Origin: Azospirillum sp. TSO35-2
GTDB lineage: Bacteria; Pseudomonadota; Alphaproteobacteria; Azospirillales; Azospirillaceae
Direction of reading: 5' to 3'
DNA: 64,000 bases
Assembly: GCF_003116095.1 (NCBI RefSeq)
Contig: NZ_LGRA01000018.1
Span: forward strand, 315,430-379,429
Shown here: positions 26,335-36,711 of the stretch, one piece after another
Position numbering within the stretch: position 1 is the first letter of the stretch
How the letters are laid out: every line of letters starts with the position of its first letter
Made by a program: the position numbers and the translations under genes
Notes under the pieces: model-generated
The model's input: only the letters and a program-made list of their open reading frames with translations
Databases searched by the model: none
Told to the model about the DNA's origin: nothing

Positions 26335-26341
26335 GGCATGC

Positions 26342-28288
26342 TCAAGATGCGGATGCCGCCGCTCCGCCGCCAGCGATCTTTCGGGCAGCGACCTCTTGGG
26401 CGGCCATGATGCGGCGATCACCCCGCCGCTGCGAGACCCCGAGCTTGTCGAGATGCTCCAGCAGCGGCACCCCGAATTTGCGCGTGGTCCCCAGCCGCTT
26501 GGCCAGTTCGCCCAACGTGAGCCCGTCGGCGCTCCCCGCCAGCGCGGCGGCGACCCGTTCGGCCGCCAGTGCCACGGCATCGCGATGGAACAGGATCTCG
26601 CGCTTCTGCACCCGGTCGACGGTGCGCACCAGCACGCCGGCCCGGGCCAGGTAATGGAGCGCGCGGTGGCGCCCGGTGTCGCGGCCGACCACCTCCGCCA
26701 CGTCGGGTGGGGTCAGGCCACCGTCGCGGAAGGCGGTCTCCACCGCGGCCAGCGTATCGCGGTCGCCGGCCGACAGCAGGTCGGCGGCGTTCAGGTCGCG
26801 CCGGCGCAGGAGCCCGGCATCCCGCACCAGCGCCCCGTCGGCCACCAGTTGCCCGATCAGCGCGGACAGCGTTTCGGGCGGCAGCGCCGGCGGCAGGCGC
26901 TCACGCAGCCGCTCGGCGGGGGCGCCGCGCTCCGTCGCGTGGGCCGCCTGGAAGTCGCGCACGGCGTCCAGCACGGCGTTGCGCAGGCTCCGGTACAGCG
27001 GTTCGGCCAGCCACAGGTCGGGTGGCAACGGCACGGCACCGGGAAATGCCGGTTGCGGCCGGCCGGGCGGCAGCCCGTGCAGCCGCGCCAGCTCTGCGCT
27101 GCGCAGCCCGCGTTCGCCGGCGAGGGCAAGCCGTTCGGCCAACGCGTCGGCCAGCCGCCCCTCGGCCAGCGCATGGGCCGACCGGACCACCGCCGGGTCG
27201 AAGCGCCGCCGCCGCACCGCCGCCGGATCGAGAATGCGCCCGCCGCCCACGGTCCGGGCCGGGGAGCCCTGGCGCAGCACATAGGGTTCGCCCGCGGCGG
27301 CGGTCACTGGCTCCGCACAGGCCAGCTGTGCCGGGGCTGCCTCGCCCGGCTCCAGCGCGTCGCGGTCCAGCAGGCGCAGGCGGGCGGCGGTGTCGGTGGT
27401 GCCGAACATCAGTTGCACGGTGTCGCCGGCCCGCAGCACCCTTGGCGCATCGGGCAGTACCTCCAGCCGCACATCGATCCAGCGGGACGGCACCAGGAGC
27501 CCGGGCGTTGCCAGGATGTCGCCGCGCCCCAGTTCCGCCAGTTCCGCGTCGCGCAGGTTGACGGCGACCCGGCTGCCCGGCTCCGCACCGTCCACCGCGG
27601 CGCCATGGACGTGCAGGCCGCGCACCCGCAGGGTCCGGCCGCTCGGCCACAGCTCCACCGTATCGCCGACGTGCAGGCTTCCCCGCCTCAGCGTGCCTGT
27701 CACCACGGGGCCGAAGCCGGGAACGGCGAAGGCCCGGTCGACCGGCAGATGGAAGCAGCCGAGGTCCGGCCGTTCCGCCCCACCGGCGAACAGCCCGTCC
27801 AGCGCGCCGGCCAGCCCGTCCATCCCCGCGCCCGTCGCGGTGGAGGTGTGGATGACCGGCGCCCCCTGGAGCGGCGTGCCGTCGAGCAGCCGGCGAACGG
27901 CCCGGGCAGTCGCCGCGGCCTGCGCCTCGCTGACGAGGTCGCATTTGGAGATGGCGACGACGCCCCGTCGCACGCCGATCAGGCGGGCGATGGCGAGATG
28001 TTCCTCGGTCTGCGGCTTGATGCCCTCGTTGGCGGCGACGACCAGCAGGGCGGCGTCGATGCCGGTCGCTCCGGCGATCATGGTGCGGACGAAGCGTTCG
28101 TGGCCGGGCATGTCGATGAAGGCCAGCGTGCCGGCGGCCCCCACGCGATGGGCGAAGCCGAGCGCGATGGAGATGCCGCGGCGCTTCTCCTCGGCCAACC
28201 GGTCGGTTTCGATGCCGGTCAGCCCACCGACCAACGCCGTCTTTCCGTGGTCCACATGGCCGATGACGCCGACGACGACGGTCTTCAC
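26342..28288 (-). CDS. selB: Selenocysteine-specific elongation factor SelB
   Basis: 648 residues. The GTPase domain starts IGHVDHGKTALVGGLTG (P-loop), with DMPGHERFVRTM (G3) and SKCDLV (G4). EF-Tu-like domains 2-3 follow, then a SelB-specific domain and C-terminal winged helices (DGLTLGELAKRLGTTRKFGV) that bind the SECIS hairpin. It delivers Sec-tRNA to UGA. ATG 28288 overlaps the selA stop by 4 nt. Last protein gene of a long minus-strand run. Confidence 0.97.
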   Translation of the reverse strand: MKTVVVGVIGHVDHGKTALVGGLTGIETDRLAEEKRRGISIALGFAHRVGAAGTLAFIDMPGHERFVRTMIAGATGIDAALLVVAANEGIKPQTEEHLAIARLIGVRRGVVAISKCDLVSEAQAAATARAVRRLLDGTPLQGAPVIHTSTATGAGMDGLAGALDGLFAGGAERPDLGCFHLPVDRAFAVPGFGPVVTGTLRRGSLHVGDTVELWPSGRTLRVRGLHVHGAAVDGAEPGSRVAVNLRDAELAELGRGDILATPGLLVPSRWIDVRLEVLPDAPRVLRAGDTVQLMFGTTDTAARLRLLDRDALEPGEAAPAQLACAEPVTAAAGEPYVLRQGSPARTVGGGRILDPAAVRRRRFDPAVVRSAHALAEGRLADALAERLALAGERGLRSAELARLHGLPPGRPQPAFPGAVPLPPDLWLAEPLYRSLRNAVLDAVRDFQAAHATERGAPAERLRERLPPALPPETLSALIGQLVADGALVRDAGLLRRRDLNAADLLSAGDRDTLAAVETAFRDGGLTPPDVAEVVGRDTGRHRALHYLARAGVLVRTVDRVQKREILFHRDAVALAAERVAAALAGSADGLTLGELAKRLGTTRKFGVPLLEHLDKLGVSQRRGDRRIMAAQEVAARKIAGGGAAASAS

Positions 28289-29715
28289 GGCTCACCCGCC
28301 GGTCGTGTGCGACATGCCGCTGCGCAGGCTCCGGCGATCTCCGCCAGTTCGGCATCGGCGACGGTGCGCAGGTCGAACAGCAGCCGGTCGTCCCTGATGA
28401 AGCCGACCACCGCCGGCCGATAGGCACGCAGCCGCCGCGCCAACTCCGAAACCCCGACCGCTGCGCAGTGGATCGCAACCAGCCGGGTGGGAATCGCCGC
28501 TTCGGGCAGGGTGCCGCCCCCGGCGAAGCCGTCGCCGTCGCGCAGCTCGACGGTCAGGCCGGGAAGATCGGCCAGCATGCCGCGCAAGCGCTCCGCCTGC
28601 TCCGTCAGGACGGGAAGCGGGGCGGCCAGCATCGACAGGACCGGCACATGGCCGGGGCCGCCACCCGCCACCCGCTCCGGCGCGCGATAGAGCTTCAGCG
28701 TCGCCTCCAGCGCTGCCAGGGTCAGCTTGTCCGTGCGCAAGGCCCGCAGCAGCGGATGCGCCTTCAGCCGCGCAATCAGGTCGGCACGGCCCAGGATCAG
28801 CCCGGCCTGCGGTCCGCCCAGCAGCTTGTCGCCGCTGCAGGTGACCAGATGCATTCCGGCGCGCAGGGCCTCCTGCACCGTCGGCTCCGCCGGCAGGCCG
28901 TGGGCGGCAAGGTCGATCAGGCTGCCGCTGCCCAAATCCTCCATGGCGATCAGGCCGCGGGCGTCGGCCAGCGCGACCAGCTCCCGGCGGGAAGGGGTGG
29001 TGGTGAAGCCCTGGATGCGGTAGTTGCTGGGGTGGACTTTCAGCAGCATCCGGGTGTCGGGACCGATGGCACGCTCGTAGTCGGTGGCGCGGGTCTTGTT
29101 GGTGGTGCCGACCTCCACCAGTCGGGCGCCGCTCTGAGCGATCACGTCCGGCACGCGGAAGGAGCCGCCGATCTCCACCAGTTCCCCGCGCGAGACGATC
29201 GCCTCGCCCGGGGAAGCCAGCGCCGCCAGCGCCAGCAGCACGGCGGCGGCGTTGTTGTTGACCACCAGCGCCGCCTCGGCCTCGGTTAGTTCGCACAGCA
29301 GGCCGGTGACGCCATGATACCGCGAACCGCGCCGTCCGCTGTCCAGGTCGTATTCGAGGTTCATGTAACTGGCCGCCGCCGCGGTGACCGCGGCCACCGC
29401 CTCCGGCGCCAGCGGGGCGCGGCCCAAATTGGTGTGCAGGACGATCCCGGTCGCGTTGACGACGCGGCGCAGCACCGGCACGCCTTCCCGCTCCAGCCGT
29501 CCGGCAGCGGCGGCGATGATGGCTTCGGCCGGTGTGGCGGCATCGGTGGCGCCGGTCCGCAGCGCCGTGCGCAGAGCATCCAGCTCGGTGCGGAGCGCCC
29601 GCAGCACCGGCGTCCGCCCATGGGCGGCGACCAGCGCCGCCGTCCGTTCGTTGTCGATCAGCCTTTGCACCTGTGGCAGCTTGCGCAATGCGGACAGAGT
29701 CACTTCGGCGCTCAT
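28285..29715 (-). CDS. selA: L-seryl-tRNA(Sec) selenium transferase SelA
   Basis: 476 residues. The family landmarks are LPQVQRLIDNERTAALVAAHG at the start, NATGIVLHTNLGRAPL, the NNNAAAVLLAL stretch, and the PLP lysine in SGDKLLGGPQAGLI. It turns Ser-tRNA(Sec) into Sec-tRNA(Sec) with selenophosphate. ATG 29715 overlaps the end of the upstream unknown gene by 4 nt, and the 3' end overlaps selB, so the three are translated together. Confidence 0.97.
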   Translation of the reverse strand: MSAEVTLSALRKLPQVQRLIDNERTAALVAAHGRTPVLRALRTELDALRTALRTGATDAATPAEAIIAAAAGRLEREGVPVLRRVVNATGIVLHTNLGRAPLAPEAVAAVTAAAASYMNLEYDLDSGRRGSRYHGVTGLLCELTEAEAALVVNNNAAAVLLALAALASPGEAIVSRGELVEIGGSFRVPDVIAQSGARLVEVGTTNKTRATDYERAIGPDTRMLLKVHPSNYRIQGFTTTPSRRELVALADARGLIAMEDLGSGSLIDLAAHGLPAEPTVQEALRAGMHLVTCSGDKLLGGPQAGLILGRADLIARLKAHPLLRALRTDKLTLAALEATLKLYRAPERVAGGGPGHVPVLSMLAAPLPVLTEQAERLRGMLADLPGLTVELRDGDGFAGGGTLPEAAIPTRLVAIHCAAVGVSELARRLRAYRPAVVGFIRDDRLLFDLRTVADAELAEIAGACAAACRTRPAGEP

Positions 29716-30185
29716 GCCTGGATCGCCTTGGCCAGGAACTCGTCGATCATCTCGGCGACGGTCTCGCTGTCGAGATCGTCCAGCCAGCAGGTCCGCACGT
29801 CGGTCGTCTTCACCGGCGTGAGGAAATTCCCGGACACCGATGCCGTGCCGTCCTCCCCCACATGGAAGGTCATATAGGCGCGCGGCGCATCCTCCCCGGT
29901 GTCGAGGGAGGTGAAGTGGACGATGGCGCGCGGCATTTCGTGGACGAGGCCGATATCCTCCTGGAACCACACGGTACCGACATCGCGGACGATCGGCTGC
30001 CGGGAGTCGGCGACGGGCCGGATGATGCGGTCGTGCAGGTCGCGGAGGTCCTTCAGCATCGTCACCTTGCGGCCGTCGCGGGCGCCTTCGCCGAAATGCT
30101 CGGTGGCGGCGCACCGCGCGGCGTCCAGAATGCGGCGGGTGCGGACCACGGCATTGACCAGCCGGCTGGTGGCGTTTGAATGCAT
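29712..30185 (-). CDS. Unknown protein coupled to selA
   Basis: 157 residues, not recognised. No Cys cluster, signal peptide or membrane segment. The middle (DVGTVWFQEDIGLVHEMPRA, IVHFTSLDTGEDAPRAYMTF) looks like a beta-rich domain; the N-terminus is helical. SD GGAGG lies 8 nt before ATG 30185. The gene sits 25 nt after the cytochrome oxidase subunit IV gene and overlaps selA by 4 nt, so it bridges the respiratory operon and the selenium genes. A role in selenium use or in the formate enzyme is inferred from position only. Confidence 0.6.
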   Translation of the reverse strand: MHSNATSRLVNAVVRTRRILDAARCAATEHFGEGARDGRKVTMLKDLRDLHDRIIRPVADSRQPIVRDVGTVWFQEDIGLVHEMPRAIVHFTSLDTGEDAPRAYMTFHVGEDGTASVSGNFLTPVKTTDVRTCWLDDLDSETVAEMIDEFLAKAIQA

Positions 30186-30210
30186 CGCGTCGGCCTCCTC
30201 ATTTGGCGGA

Positions 30211-30543
30211 TCAGCGGTTGCCCGGCTGGTGTTCGCGGCCCGTCGGTGCCGGCAGGTCGCCCGCATGCTCCACCTTGCGGGTCAGATAGTCGGTCGCCGA
30301 CAGCGCGAACAGAATGGCCAGCCAGAACAGCCCGGCTGCCGCGGCGGCGCGGGTCAGCGCCGGGGCGCGGAACAACTTCATGAACAGCGCCAGCACCAGG
30401 AGCGCCTTCGCCACCGAGATGCCCAGCGCCACCACGACGTTCATCGGCCCCGGCATCGGTACATAGGCAAGGCCGAGCGTCGCCGCCAGCAATCCCAGCA
30501 GCGCCGCCCAGGTGAACAGCAGGGGGAGGGGAGGTGCCTTCAT
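30211..30543 (-). CDS. ctaF: Cytochrome c oxidase subunit IV-type protein
   Basis: 110 residues with three membrane helices, including FTWAALLGLLAATLGLAYVP and ISVAKALLVLALFMKLF, the latter carrying the conserved Lys-containing helix of the prokaryotic cytochrome oxidase subunit IV (COX4_pro/CyoD-like) family. It stabilises the oxidase rather than carrying cofactors. Its start overlaps the end of subunit III by 4 nt. Confidence 0.85.
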   Translation of the reverse strand: MKAPPLPLLFTWAALLGLLAATLGLAYVPMPGPMNVVVALGISVAKALLVLALFMKLFRAPALTRAAAAAGLFWLAILFALSATDYLTRKVEHAGDLPAPTGREHQPGNR

Positions 30544-31196
30544 GGTCCGCTCCGTCCGACCAGGTAGATCAGCGGGTAGAGGAAGATCCAGACGATGTCG
30601 ACGAAGTGCCAGTACAGCCCCGTCACCTCCACCGGCGTGTAATAGCGGGAGGAGAAGGCGCCGCGCCGCGCCCGCACCGCCATCACCACGATCAGTCCGA
30701 TGCCGATGGTGACGTGGATGCCGTGAATCCCCGTCAGCAGGAAATAGAGGAAATAGAACAGCTCAATCGCCTGGGCATGCGCGCTCTCCTCGTGGAAATT
30801 CAGCCCCGGTACCAGATGTTCGGTCCATTCCGTGTGGTACTCGTAGCCCTTCAGCCCAAGGAACAGCAGCCCCAGCAGTGCTGTGACCGCCAGCAGCCGG
30901 ACCAGCGCCCGGCGCTGCTCATGCTCCGCCGCATGGACGGCCCAGGCCATGGTGAAGCTGCTGGTCAGCAACACCAGCGTGTTGACGGAGCCGATGACGA
31001 TCCTGGTGTGGCGCCCGGCCTCCGCCACGCCTTCCGGATAGCTGGCGCGCAGCCATGTGTAGGCCAGCAGCATCCCGCCGAAGAACAGGATCTCCGTCGC
31101 CAGGAACACCCACATCCCGAAGGCGGCGGTGTCGGCCTGCTGCTCCATCGTCGCGTATTGCGGTTCCGGCATCGGGTTGGCGGGCGCCTCAGGCAT
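30540..31196 (-). CDS. ctaE: Cytochrome c oxidase subunit III
   Basis: 218 residues and five or so membrane helices, the short form of the subunit. Typical segments are [20 protein letters not shown], with the conserved Glu, and [14 protein letters not shown] and [20 protein letters not shown] near the end. It holds no redox centre and supports proton uptake into subunit I. ATG 31196 lies inside the end of subunit I (8-nt overlap). Confidence 0.93.
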   Translation of the reverse strand: MPEAPANPMPEPQYATMEQQADTAAFGMWVFLATEILFFGGMLLAYTWLRASYPEGVAEAGRHTRIVIGSVNTLVLLTSSFTMAWAVHAAEHEQRRALVRLLAVTALLGLLFLGLKGYEYHTEWTEHLVPGLNFHEESAHAQAIELFYFLYFLLTGIHGIHVTIGIGLIVVMAVRARRGAFSSRYYTPVEVTGLYWHFVDIVWIFLYPLIYLVGRSGP

Positions 31197-32832
31197 CCTG
31201 CGGCTCCGCTTCGGGCCGGTACTGGTAGGGTGGACGGGTGACGGTCGGCGTCTTGTCGAAATTGTGGGTGGGCGGAGGGGAGGAGGTCTGCCATTCCAGC
31301 CCGGTCGCCGCCCACGGGTTGGCCCCGGCCCGCTTGCCGCGGACCAGCGACCAGCCCAGGTAGAACAGCGGCAGCGCATAGCCCACGGCCAGGATCGATG
31401 CCCCGGCCGACGACAGGATGTTCCAGAACTGGAACTCCGGCGGGTAGGCGTAGTAACGCCGCTCCATGCCGAGATAGCCCAGGATGAACTGCGGGAAGAA
31501 GGTCAGGTTGAAGCCGAAGAAGATCAGCAGCGCGGCGATCCGCGCCCACCATTCGGGATAGAGCCGCCCGGTGATCTTCGGCCACCAGTAATGCAGCCCG
31601 CCGAAATAGGCGCTGACCATGCCGCCGACCATGATGTAGTGGAAATGGGCGACGACGAAATAGGTGTCGGTGACATGGACGTCGAAGGCGAGGTTGGCGA
31701 CGAACAGCCCGGTCAGCCCGCCGATGGTGAACAGCCCGATGAAGCCCAGCGCGTACAGCATCGGCGCGTCGAAGCTGATCCAGCCCTTGTGCAGCGTGGC
31801 GGTCCAGTTGAACACCTTGATCGCCGACGGCACCGCGATGACGTAGCTGAGCAGCGAGAACACCAGCCCGGCGTAGAGCGAGATGCCGGCGACGAACATG
31901 TGGTGCGCCCACACGAAGAAACCGATCACCGCGATGGTGATGCTGGACCACACCACGAACTTGTAGCCGAACAGCGGCTTGCGGGCGAAGCAGGGCACGA
32001 TCTCGCTGATCACGCCGAAGCCCGGCAGGATCATGATGTAGACCGCGGGGTGGGAGTAGAACCAGAACAGGTGCTGGAACAGCAACGGATCGCCGCCCAG
32101 CGCCGGGTCGAAGATGCCGACCCGCAGCAGCCGTTCCACCGCCACCAGCGCCAGGGTGATCGCCAGCACCGGGGTCGCCAGCACCATGATGACGGAGGTC
32201 GCGTAGTTCGACCAGACGAACACCGGCAGCCGGTACCAGGTCATCCCCGGCGCGCGCAGCCGGTGGGTGGTGACGATGAAGTTCAGCCCGGTCAGGATCG
32301 ACGAGAACCCCACCGCGAACACCGCGGCCAGCGCCAGCACGACGTAGCCGTTGGAGTACATCGAGGAAAAGGGCGTGTAGAAGGTCCAGCCGGTGTCGAC
32401 CCCGCCGACCAGGATCGCGAACAGCGCCAGCAGCCCCGCCCCGACGTAGAGATACCAGCTCAGCAGGTTCAGCCGCGGAAAGGCCAGATCCTTGGCGCCG
32501 ATCATCAGCGGGATCAGGAAATTGCCCATGGTGTTGGGGATCGACGGGATCAGGAAGAACCACACCATGATGATGCCGTGCAGCGTGAACAGCCGGTTGT
32601 AGATGTCCGGCGTGAAGATGCCGGCCGGCGTCACCAGATTGAGCCGGATCAGCGTTGCCGCCGCCCCGCCGACGAAGAAGAACACGGTGATCGACAGGGT
32701 GTAGAGGATGGCGATCCGCTTGTGGTCCTTCGTCAGCAGCCAGGAGCGTAGCGTGACGCCTTCCTCCGTCAGATAGTTCTTGGTGGCGACGACGGGTTCG
32801 CCCGGCTTGCCGGTCACGGTCGCGATGGTCAT
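31189..32832 (-). CDS. ctaD: Cytochrome c oxidase subunit I, A2-type (YSHP motif)
   Basis: 547 residues, twelve helices. Haem a/a3 and CuB ligands are visible: the [12 protein letters not shown] region, the CuB His-Tyr pair in [16 protein letters not shown] (about residues 258-273), HHMF, and the last His pair in [14 protein letters not shown]. In classical A1 oxidases the motif is GHPEVY with a proton-channel Glu; here it reads YSHPAVY, the variant typical of A2 oxidases such as the Rhodothermus caa3 enzyme, which occurs with Alternative Complex III. It reduces oxygen and pumps protons. Coupled by 4 nt to subunit II. Confidence 0.96.
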   Translation of the reverse strand: MTIATVTGKPGEPVVATKNYLTEEGVTLRSWLLTKDHKRIAILYTLSITVFFFVGGAAATLIRLNLVTPAGIFTPDIYNRLFTLHGIIMVWFFLIPSIPNTMGNFLIPLMIGAKDLAFPRLNLLSWYLYVGAGLLALFAILVGGVDTGWTFYTPFSSMYSNGYVVLALAAVFAVGFSSILTGLNFIVTTHRLRAPGMTWYRLPVFVWSNYATSVIMVLATPVLAITLALVAVERLLRVGIFDPALGGDPLLFQHLFWFYSHPAVYIMILPGFGVISEIVPCFARKPLFGYKFVVWSSITIAVIGFFVWAHHMFVAGISLYAGLVFSLLSYVIAVPSAIKVFNWTATLHKGWISFDAPMLYALGFIGLFTIGGLTGLFVANLAFDVHVTDTYFVVAHFHYIMVGGMVSAYFGGLHYWWPKITGRLYPEWWARIAALLIFFGFNLTFFPQFILGYLGMERRYYAYPPEFQFWNILSSAGASILAVGYALPLFYLGWSLVRGKRAGANPWAATGLEWQTSSPPPTHNFDKTPTVTRPPYQYRPEAEPQDA

Positions 32833-33815
32833 GGGGCGGGCCTTTCCGCACTGCCGGCCGTCCGGCCGGCTTGGGAGTTTCCGGCCGTCTTGTCGGCCAG
32901 CGATTTGATGTAGGCGACCAGCTTCAGCAGATCGTCCTCGCCGATCTGCCCGGCGAAGGAGGGCATGACCGGCGGATAGCCGGCGGCGATTTCCGACTTC
33001 GGCTTCAGGATCGAATCGCGGATATAGCGGTCGTCGGCGATGACGGTGCGGCCGTCCTCCAGCGGCACCGGGCGGCCGAACAGCCCTTCCAGCTTCGGCG
33101 CGTGGACGGTGCTGGCGGTGCCGTGGCAGCCGCTGCAGCCATGGCTGCGGAACAGCGCCTCTCCCTCCTGGGCGAGGCTGGGGCCGGGGTCCTGGCTGTC
33201 CAGCCAGCGCTGGAAGTCGGACGGCTCCATGACGACGACGCTGCCGCCCATGCGGGCATGCCAGGTGCCGCAGAACTCCGCACAGAACAGACGGTACTCG
33301 CCGACCTTGGTCGGGGTGAACCACAGCGTCTCGTAGCGGCCGGGCAGGGCGTCCTGGCGGACGCGGAAGGCGGGGATGGCGAAGTCGTGGATCACGTCCT
33401 GAGAGGTCAGCACCAGCCGCACCGGCTTGTCGACCGGGACATGCAGCGTGTCGATCTCGCGCTGGCCGCCGGGATGCTCGATCTTCCACATCCACTGCTT
33501 GCCGACGACATAGATGTCGGTGGCGTCCTTGGGCGGGCTGTGGATGCCGACATAGAGGTCCGCCCCCCAGAAATAGAGGCCGAGGAAGGCGATGAAAGTG
33601 GCGATGGTCCAGGCGGTCTCGACCCTCCAGGTGCGGCCCATCCGATTGCCGCGGTCGGCCGTGCTGCCCTTGCGGTAGCGGACGCAGAACAGGATCATCA
33701 GGCCGAAGACCAGCAGAAGGATGAAGGCGCTGGTGCCGATCAGGGCCGCGAACAGCCAATCCATGTCGGCGGCATGGCTGGAGGCGGTGGGGGGGAGGAG
33801 TCGCATGCTTCCCAT
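32829..33815 (-). CDS. ctaC: Cytochrome c oxidase subunit II with fused cytochrome c (caa3 type)
   Basis: 328 residues. Two N-terminal membrane helices, a cupredoxin domain with the CuA site in [12 protein letters not shown], then a C-terminal cytochrome c domain with CSGCH and a distal Met in PVMPSF. Fused subunits of this kind can take electrons directly from an ACIII complex. ATG 33815 was preferred to an upstream ATG because a GGTGAGG-like site lies before it; an earlier in-frame ATG at 33857 overlaps the SCO gene by 34 nt. Confidence 0.93.
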   Translation of the reverse strand: MGSMRLLPPTASSHAADMDWLFAALIGTSAFILLLVFGLMILFCVRYRKGSTADRGNRMGRTWRVETAWTIATFIAFLGLYFWGADLYVGIHSPPKDATDIYVVGKQWMWKIEHPGGQREIDTLHVPVDKPVRLVLTSQDVIHDFAIPAFRVRQDALPGRYETLWFTPTKVGEYRLFCAEFCGTWHARMGGSVVVMEPSDFQRWLDSQDPGPSLAQEGEALFRSHGCSGCHGTASTVHAPKLEGLFGRPVPLEDGRTVIADDRYIRDSILKPKSEIAAGYPPVMPSFAGQIGEDDLLKLVAYIKSLADKTAGNSQAGRTAGSAERPAP

Positions 33816-33823
33816 GACCGCCC

Positions 33824-34636
33824 TCACCCCTTCCCCGGCCGGCGGGTGGCTCGCCACACCAGCAGCCCGACCGCCAGGACCGAGACGGCGCCGGTCGCCT
33901 GCATCAGGCGGCCCACTTCCGCGTTATATGTGCCCTGCGCCGGGTCGTAGCCGTAGCAAAGCAGCAGCAGATGGTCCGCCACCGAACCGACCGTGCCCTT
34001 GGAAGCGTCGACCAGCCCGAGCCGCAGGTCGGTGGGGTCGTAGCCGATCCCCAGGATGTAGCGGGAAACCGTCCCGCCCGGCGAGACCAGCACCACGCCC
34101 GCCGGATGGGCATATTGCCCTGTGGCTTCGTCGAGGCGGTAGGGAAAGCCGGCGGCGGTGGCAAGGCGGCGCACCTCGCGCCCCCGATCGGCCGAATCGC
34201 CGACCAGCGCGTGGATGGCGCCGGCCAGCGCCGGATCGCGTTCGAAATGCCGCGCCTTCATCTCGGCGGCATCGGCCGGGCTGTCGCCGGGATCGATGCT
34301 GACCGCCATCACCGCGTAATCCTTGCCCGGCGTCAGCGGCACCTGGCGCAAGGCCGCCGCCAGATCGCCCAGCACCACGCCGCACAGCGTCGTGCAGCGG
34401 AAATAGTCGAAGACCAGAACCAGCGGCTTGTCCCCGTCGAACAGGGTCGCGGTGGTGACGGCGTGGCCAGCCTCGTCGCGCAGCCGGACGTCGCGCGGCA
34501 ACTGCGCCCCCGGATGCTGGTCGAAGGCGAAGTCCTTGAAGCCGGAAGGCAGCAGGGCCGTCGGCGCGGCATCGGCGCCGGTCACTGGCAGGGCCAGCAG
34601 AAGGCCGAGCAGGGGGACGATCGCAACCCGTTTCAT
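33824..34636 (-). CDS. SCO1/SenC-type copper chaperone
   Basis: 270 residues. A signal peptide ([20 protein letters not shown]) precedes a thioredoxin-like domain with the copper-binding CTTLC motif (CxxxC) and a late His in [10 protein letters not shown]-terminal membrane helix ([16 protein letters not shown]) follows, which is unusual for the family and may anchor it from the C-terminus. SCO proteins deliver copper to the CuA centre of subunit II, whose gene is next downstream. Confidence 0.88.
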   Translation of the reverse strand: MKRVAIVPLLGLLLALPVTGADAAPTALLPSGFKDFAFDQHPGAQLPRDVRLRDEAGHAVTTATLFDGDKPLVLVFDYFRCTTLCGVVLGDLAAALRQVPLTPGKDYAVMAVSIDPGDSPADAAEMKARHFERDPALAGAIHALVGDSADRGREVRRLATAAGFPYRLDEATGQYAHPAGVVLVSPGGTVSRYILGIGYDPTDLRLGLVDASKGTVGSVADHLLLLCYGYDPAQGTYNAEVGRLMQATGAVSVLAVGLLVWRATRRPGKG

Positions 34637-35112
34637 CGCCGCTCCTCCTGACTTGCGTCCGCCGGCCAGTCGGGAATTCCATGCTCGGCGACGCGGCGCA
34701 TCGCCTCGTCGATGGGAATGTGGGCGATGCCGCGTTCATGGTCGGCCCAGCCATAGCCGGTCAGCCGCTCCATCGACCGCTCCCTGTAGCGCTTGAAGTC
34801 GGCGGGGGGATCGGTCTGCAGGCGTGGCTCCGGCATCGGCGTCGTCAGGCCGCGGTTCCGGTCGGCGGTCGCATCGGGGAAGATCAGCATCAGCGAGACC
34901 ACGACCGTCGCGATCAGGCCGGCCGCCAGCCCGCCGAGCAGCACGAACAGCCAGGGCGGCGTGTCCCGCTTCTCGAAGCGCGTGTCGGGATTGCGGCCCT
35001 CCTGGTCCGGCCGCTTCGGCGAACGGCCGCGCCCCAGCCGCGCCCAGCCGAACAGCAACGCCGCCGCGGCCCCGGCGAAGCCGGACCGATCGATACGGGT
35101 GGCCTTATCCAT
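34633..35112 (-). CDS. Single-span membrane protein of the ACIII/oxidase operon, unknown function
   Basis: 159 residues with a basic N-terminal part, one strong membrane helix (WLFVLLGGLAAGLIATVV, about residues 54-78) and a soluble C-terminal part with YGWADHERGIAHIPIDEAMR. That C-terminal segment recalls the short proteins found before SCO in other act/cta operons. No cofactor motif. It overlaps both neighbours (actF by 8 nt, SCO by 4 nt), so it is an integral part of the operon, likely an assembly or linker subunit. Confidence 0.65.
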   Translation of the reverse strand: MDKATRIDRSGFAGAAAALLFGWARLGRGRSPKRPDQEGRNPDTRFEKRDTPPWLFVLLGGLAAGLIATVVVSLMLIFPDATADRNRGLTTPMPEPRLQTDPPADFKRYRERSMERLTGYGWADHERGIAHIPIDEAMRRVAEHGIPDWPADASQEERR

Positions 35113-36196
35113 GGCGTCCCCCCTCCGCCATCAAGGCAGCGGCCTGGCCGACCTGCCCGCTCCGGGTGGAGTGCCGCCGGTCGGCGCCGAGGCGCCACAG
35201 GAACACCGCCATGCTGGCACCGCCCGTCGCCAGCGCCGCGGCGGGAGCGAACCAGGTGAAGCCGCCCTCCACCCCCGGCATGATCAGCCACCAGCATTCC
35301 AGCAGATGCGCCGCCAGCAGCAGCAGGCAGACGGCGGCCAAACCGCCCCGGCTGCGCTTCACCGGCCACCAGATCAGGGCTGCGAACGGCAACGCTCCCT
35401 GCGCCAGCGCGCCCAGCACCGCAACCCAGCCCCAGCCGCCGGACAGGCGCGCGACGTACCAGGGGATCTCATGCGGCAGATTCTCCTGCCAGACGATCAG
35501 GAACTGCATGAAGGACAGGTAGAACCACAGCAGGATTGCGGCGATCAGCAGGCTGCCCAGGTCGCGCCGCTGCCCGGCGTCCGTCCGTCCCGCCAGGATT
35601 GCGGCCAGCGTCGCCAGCGCCAGGGCGCCCAGCAGCTGGCCGCTGACGATCATCATCCCGTAGATGCTCGACCCCCAGTCGGGCTCGACCGACATGAACC
35701 AGTCGAAGGAGGCGAAGGTGACGCTCAGTCCCAACAGGATCAGACCCGGTGCCGCCAGCGGGTTGCCGCCCCGCCCCGAGCGCAGCAGCGCCGCCAGGGC
35801 CAGCCCCAGCCAGACCACGGCATAGACCGCCGCCCGCCCGTAGAAGAAGGGGACGTTCAGGTAGAAGCGGTTCTTCAGATGCGCGGCCTCCGCCGCCCTT
35901 GCCCAGGGATACAGCTCCGGCAGCAGGATCAATACCGGCACCAGCAGCAGCAGCGCCAGCGGCAGCACGGCGATCATGGCCCTCAGGGGTGGCACCGCGG
36001 CCGCCCCCCATCGCCCGCCGGTCAGGTCGTGGGCGAACAGCAGCATCATGGCGCCCAGCGGCAGTCCGATCCAGAAGGCGACGGACGCCAGCCAGCCGCG
36101 CAGCACCGCCTGCGGGTCGAACAGCGCGCCGATGGCGCAGACCGCGCCGCCGGCCAGTGCCGCGCCGATGGCGGCGAGCAGCGGGCGCCGGCTCAT
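35105..36196 (-). CDS. actF: Alternative complex III subunit ActF
   Basis: 363 residues and about ten membrane helices. Diagnostic stretches are NRFYLNVPFFYGRAAVYAVVW, SFDWFMSVEPDWGSSIYGMM and WWLIMPGVEGG, which match the ActF half of the NrfD-like pair in ACIII. No redox cofactor. With ActC it forms the membrane core and may take part in proton translocation. Follows actE with a 4-nt overlap. Confidence 0.88.
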   Translation of the reverse strand: MSRRPLLAAIGAALAGGAVCAIGALFDPQAVLRGWLASVAFWIGLPLGAMMLLFAHDLTGGRWGAAAVPPLRAMIAVLPLALLLLVPVLILLPELYPWARAAEAAHLKNRFYLNVPFFYGRAAVYAVVWLGLALAALLRSGRGGNPLAAPGLILLGLSVTFASFDWFMSVEPDWGSSIYGMMIVSGQLLGALALATLAAILAGRTDAGQRRDLGSLLIAAILLWFYLSFMQFLIVWQENLPHEIPWYVARLSGGWGWVAVLGALAQGALPFAALIWWPVKRSRGGLAAVCLLLLAAHLLECWWLIMPGVEGGFTWFAPAAALATGGASMAVFLWRLGADRRHSTRSGQVGQAAALMAEGGRHG

Positions 36197-36711
36197 CGCA
36201 GCGTCCTCCGCACGTCGTCCGGCAGCTCGGCCGCGGCGGTGTTCTGGCTGGTCTGCAGCGCCCGGATGTAGGCGGCGATGGCCCAGCGGTCGTCGGGGGT
36301 GACGCGGTCGGCATAGGAGTACATCGCCCCCCAGCCGTTGGTGGCGACGTCGTAGAAATGCCGGGTCGGGGCGTTGCGCAACGCCTCGCTGTGGAAGGAG
36401 GGCGGCTGCGGGAAGCCGCGTCGGACGATCATGCCGTCGCCGTCGCCGAGATAGCCGTGGCAGGGCGTGCAGTAGATCTTGTAGCGCTCCTTGCCGCGGG
36501 CCAGCAGGGCCGGCGTCAGCGCCGGGGCCGGCTGCGGCCGGTCTTCGCGGGCGACGGTGTTGGGCGCCGGCTCCGGCGGCCACGACCCGCTGCCGGGATT
36601 GGTGTTGGCCGGCGTCCAGGTCTTGTCGCGCGGCTGCTTCGCCATGTTGTCGCAGGCCCCCAGCGGCAGCGCGGCGCACAGCAGAAAGGCGAGAGGAAGC
36701 AGGCGGGTCAT
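36193..36711 (-). CDS. actE: Alternative complex III subunit ActE, monohaem cytochrome c lipoprotein
   Basis: 172 residues. A lipoprotein signal ends in LGAC, followed by a cytochrome c domain with CTPCH and a downstream Met candidate in GWGAMYSYADRV. It holds one haem c and sits on the periplasmic face of ACIII, handing electrons to the oxidase. Four-nt overlaps on both sides (actD, actF) show operon coupling. Confidence 0.9.
   Translation of the reverse strand: MTRLLPLAFLLCAALPLGACDNMAKQPRDKTWTPANTNPGSGSWPPEPAPNTVAREDRPQPAPALTPALLARGKERYKIYCTPCHGYLGDGDGMIVRRGFPQPPSFHSEALRNAPTRHFYDVATNGWGAMYSYADRVTPDDRWAIAAYIRALQTSQNTAAAELPDDVRRTLR

Noticed and set aside
26297..28423. A 708-codon open frame over selB on the other strand
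   Set aside because: Antisense to selB, which has all its motifs.
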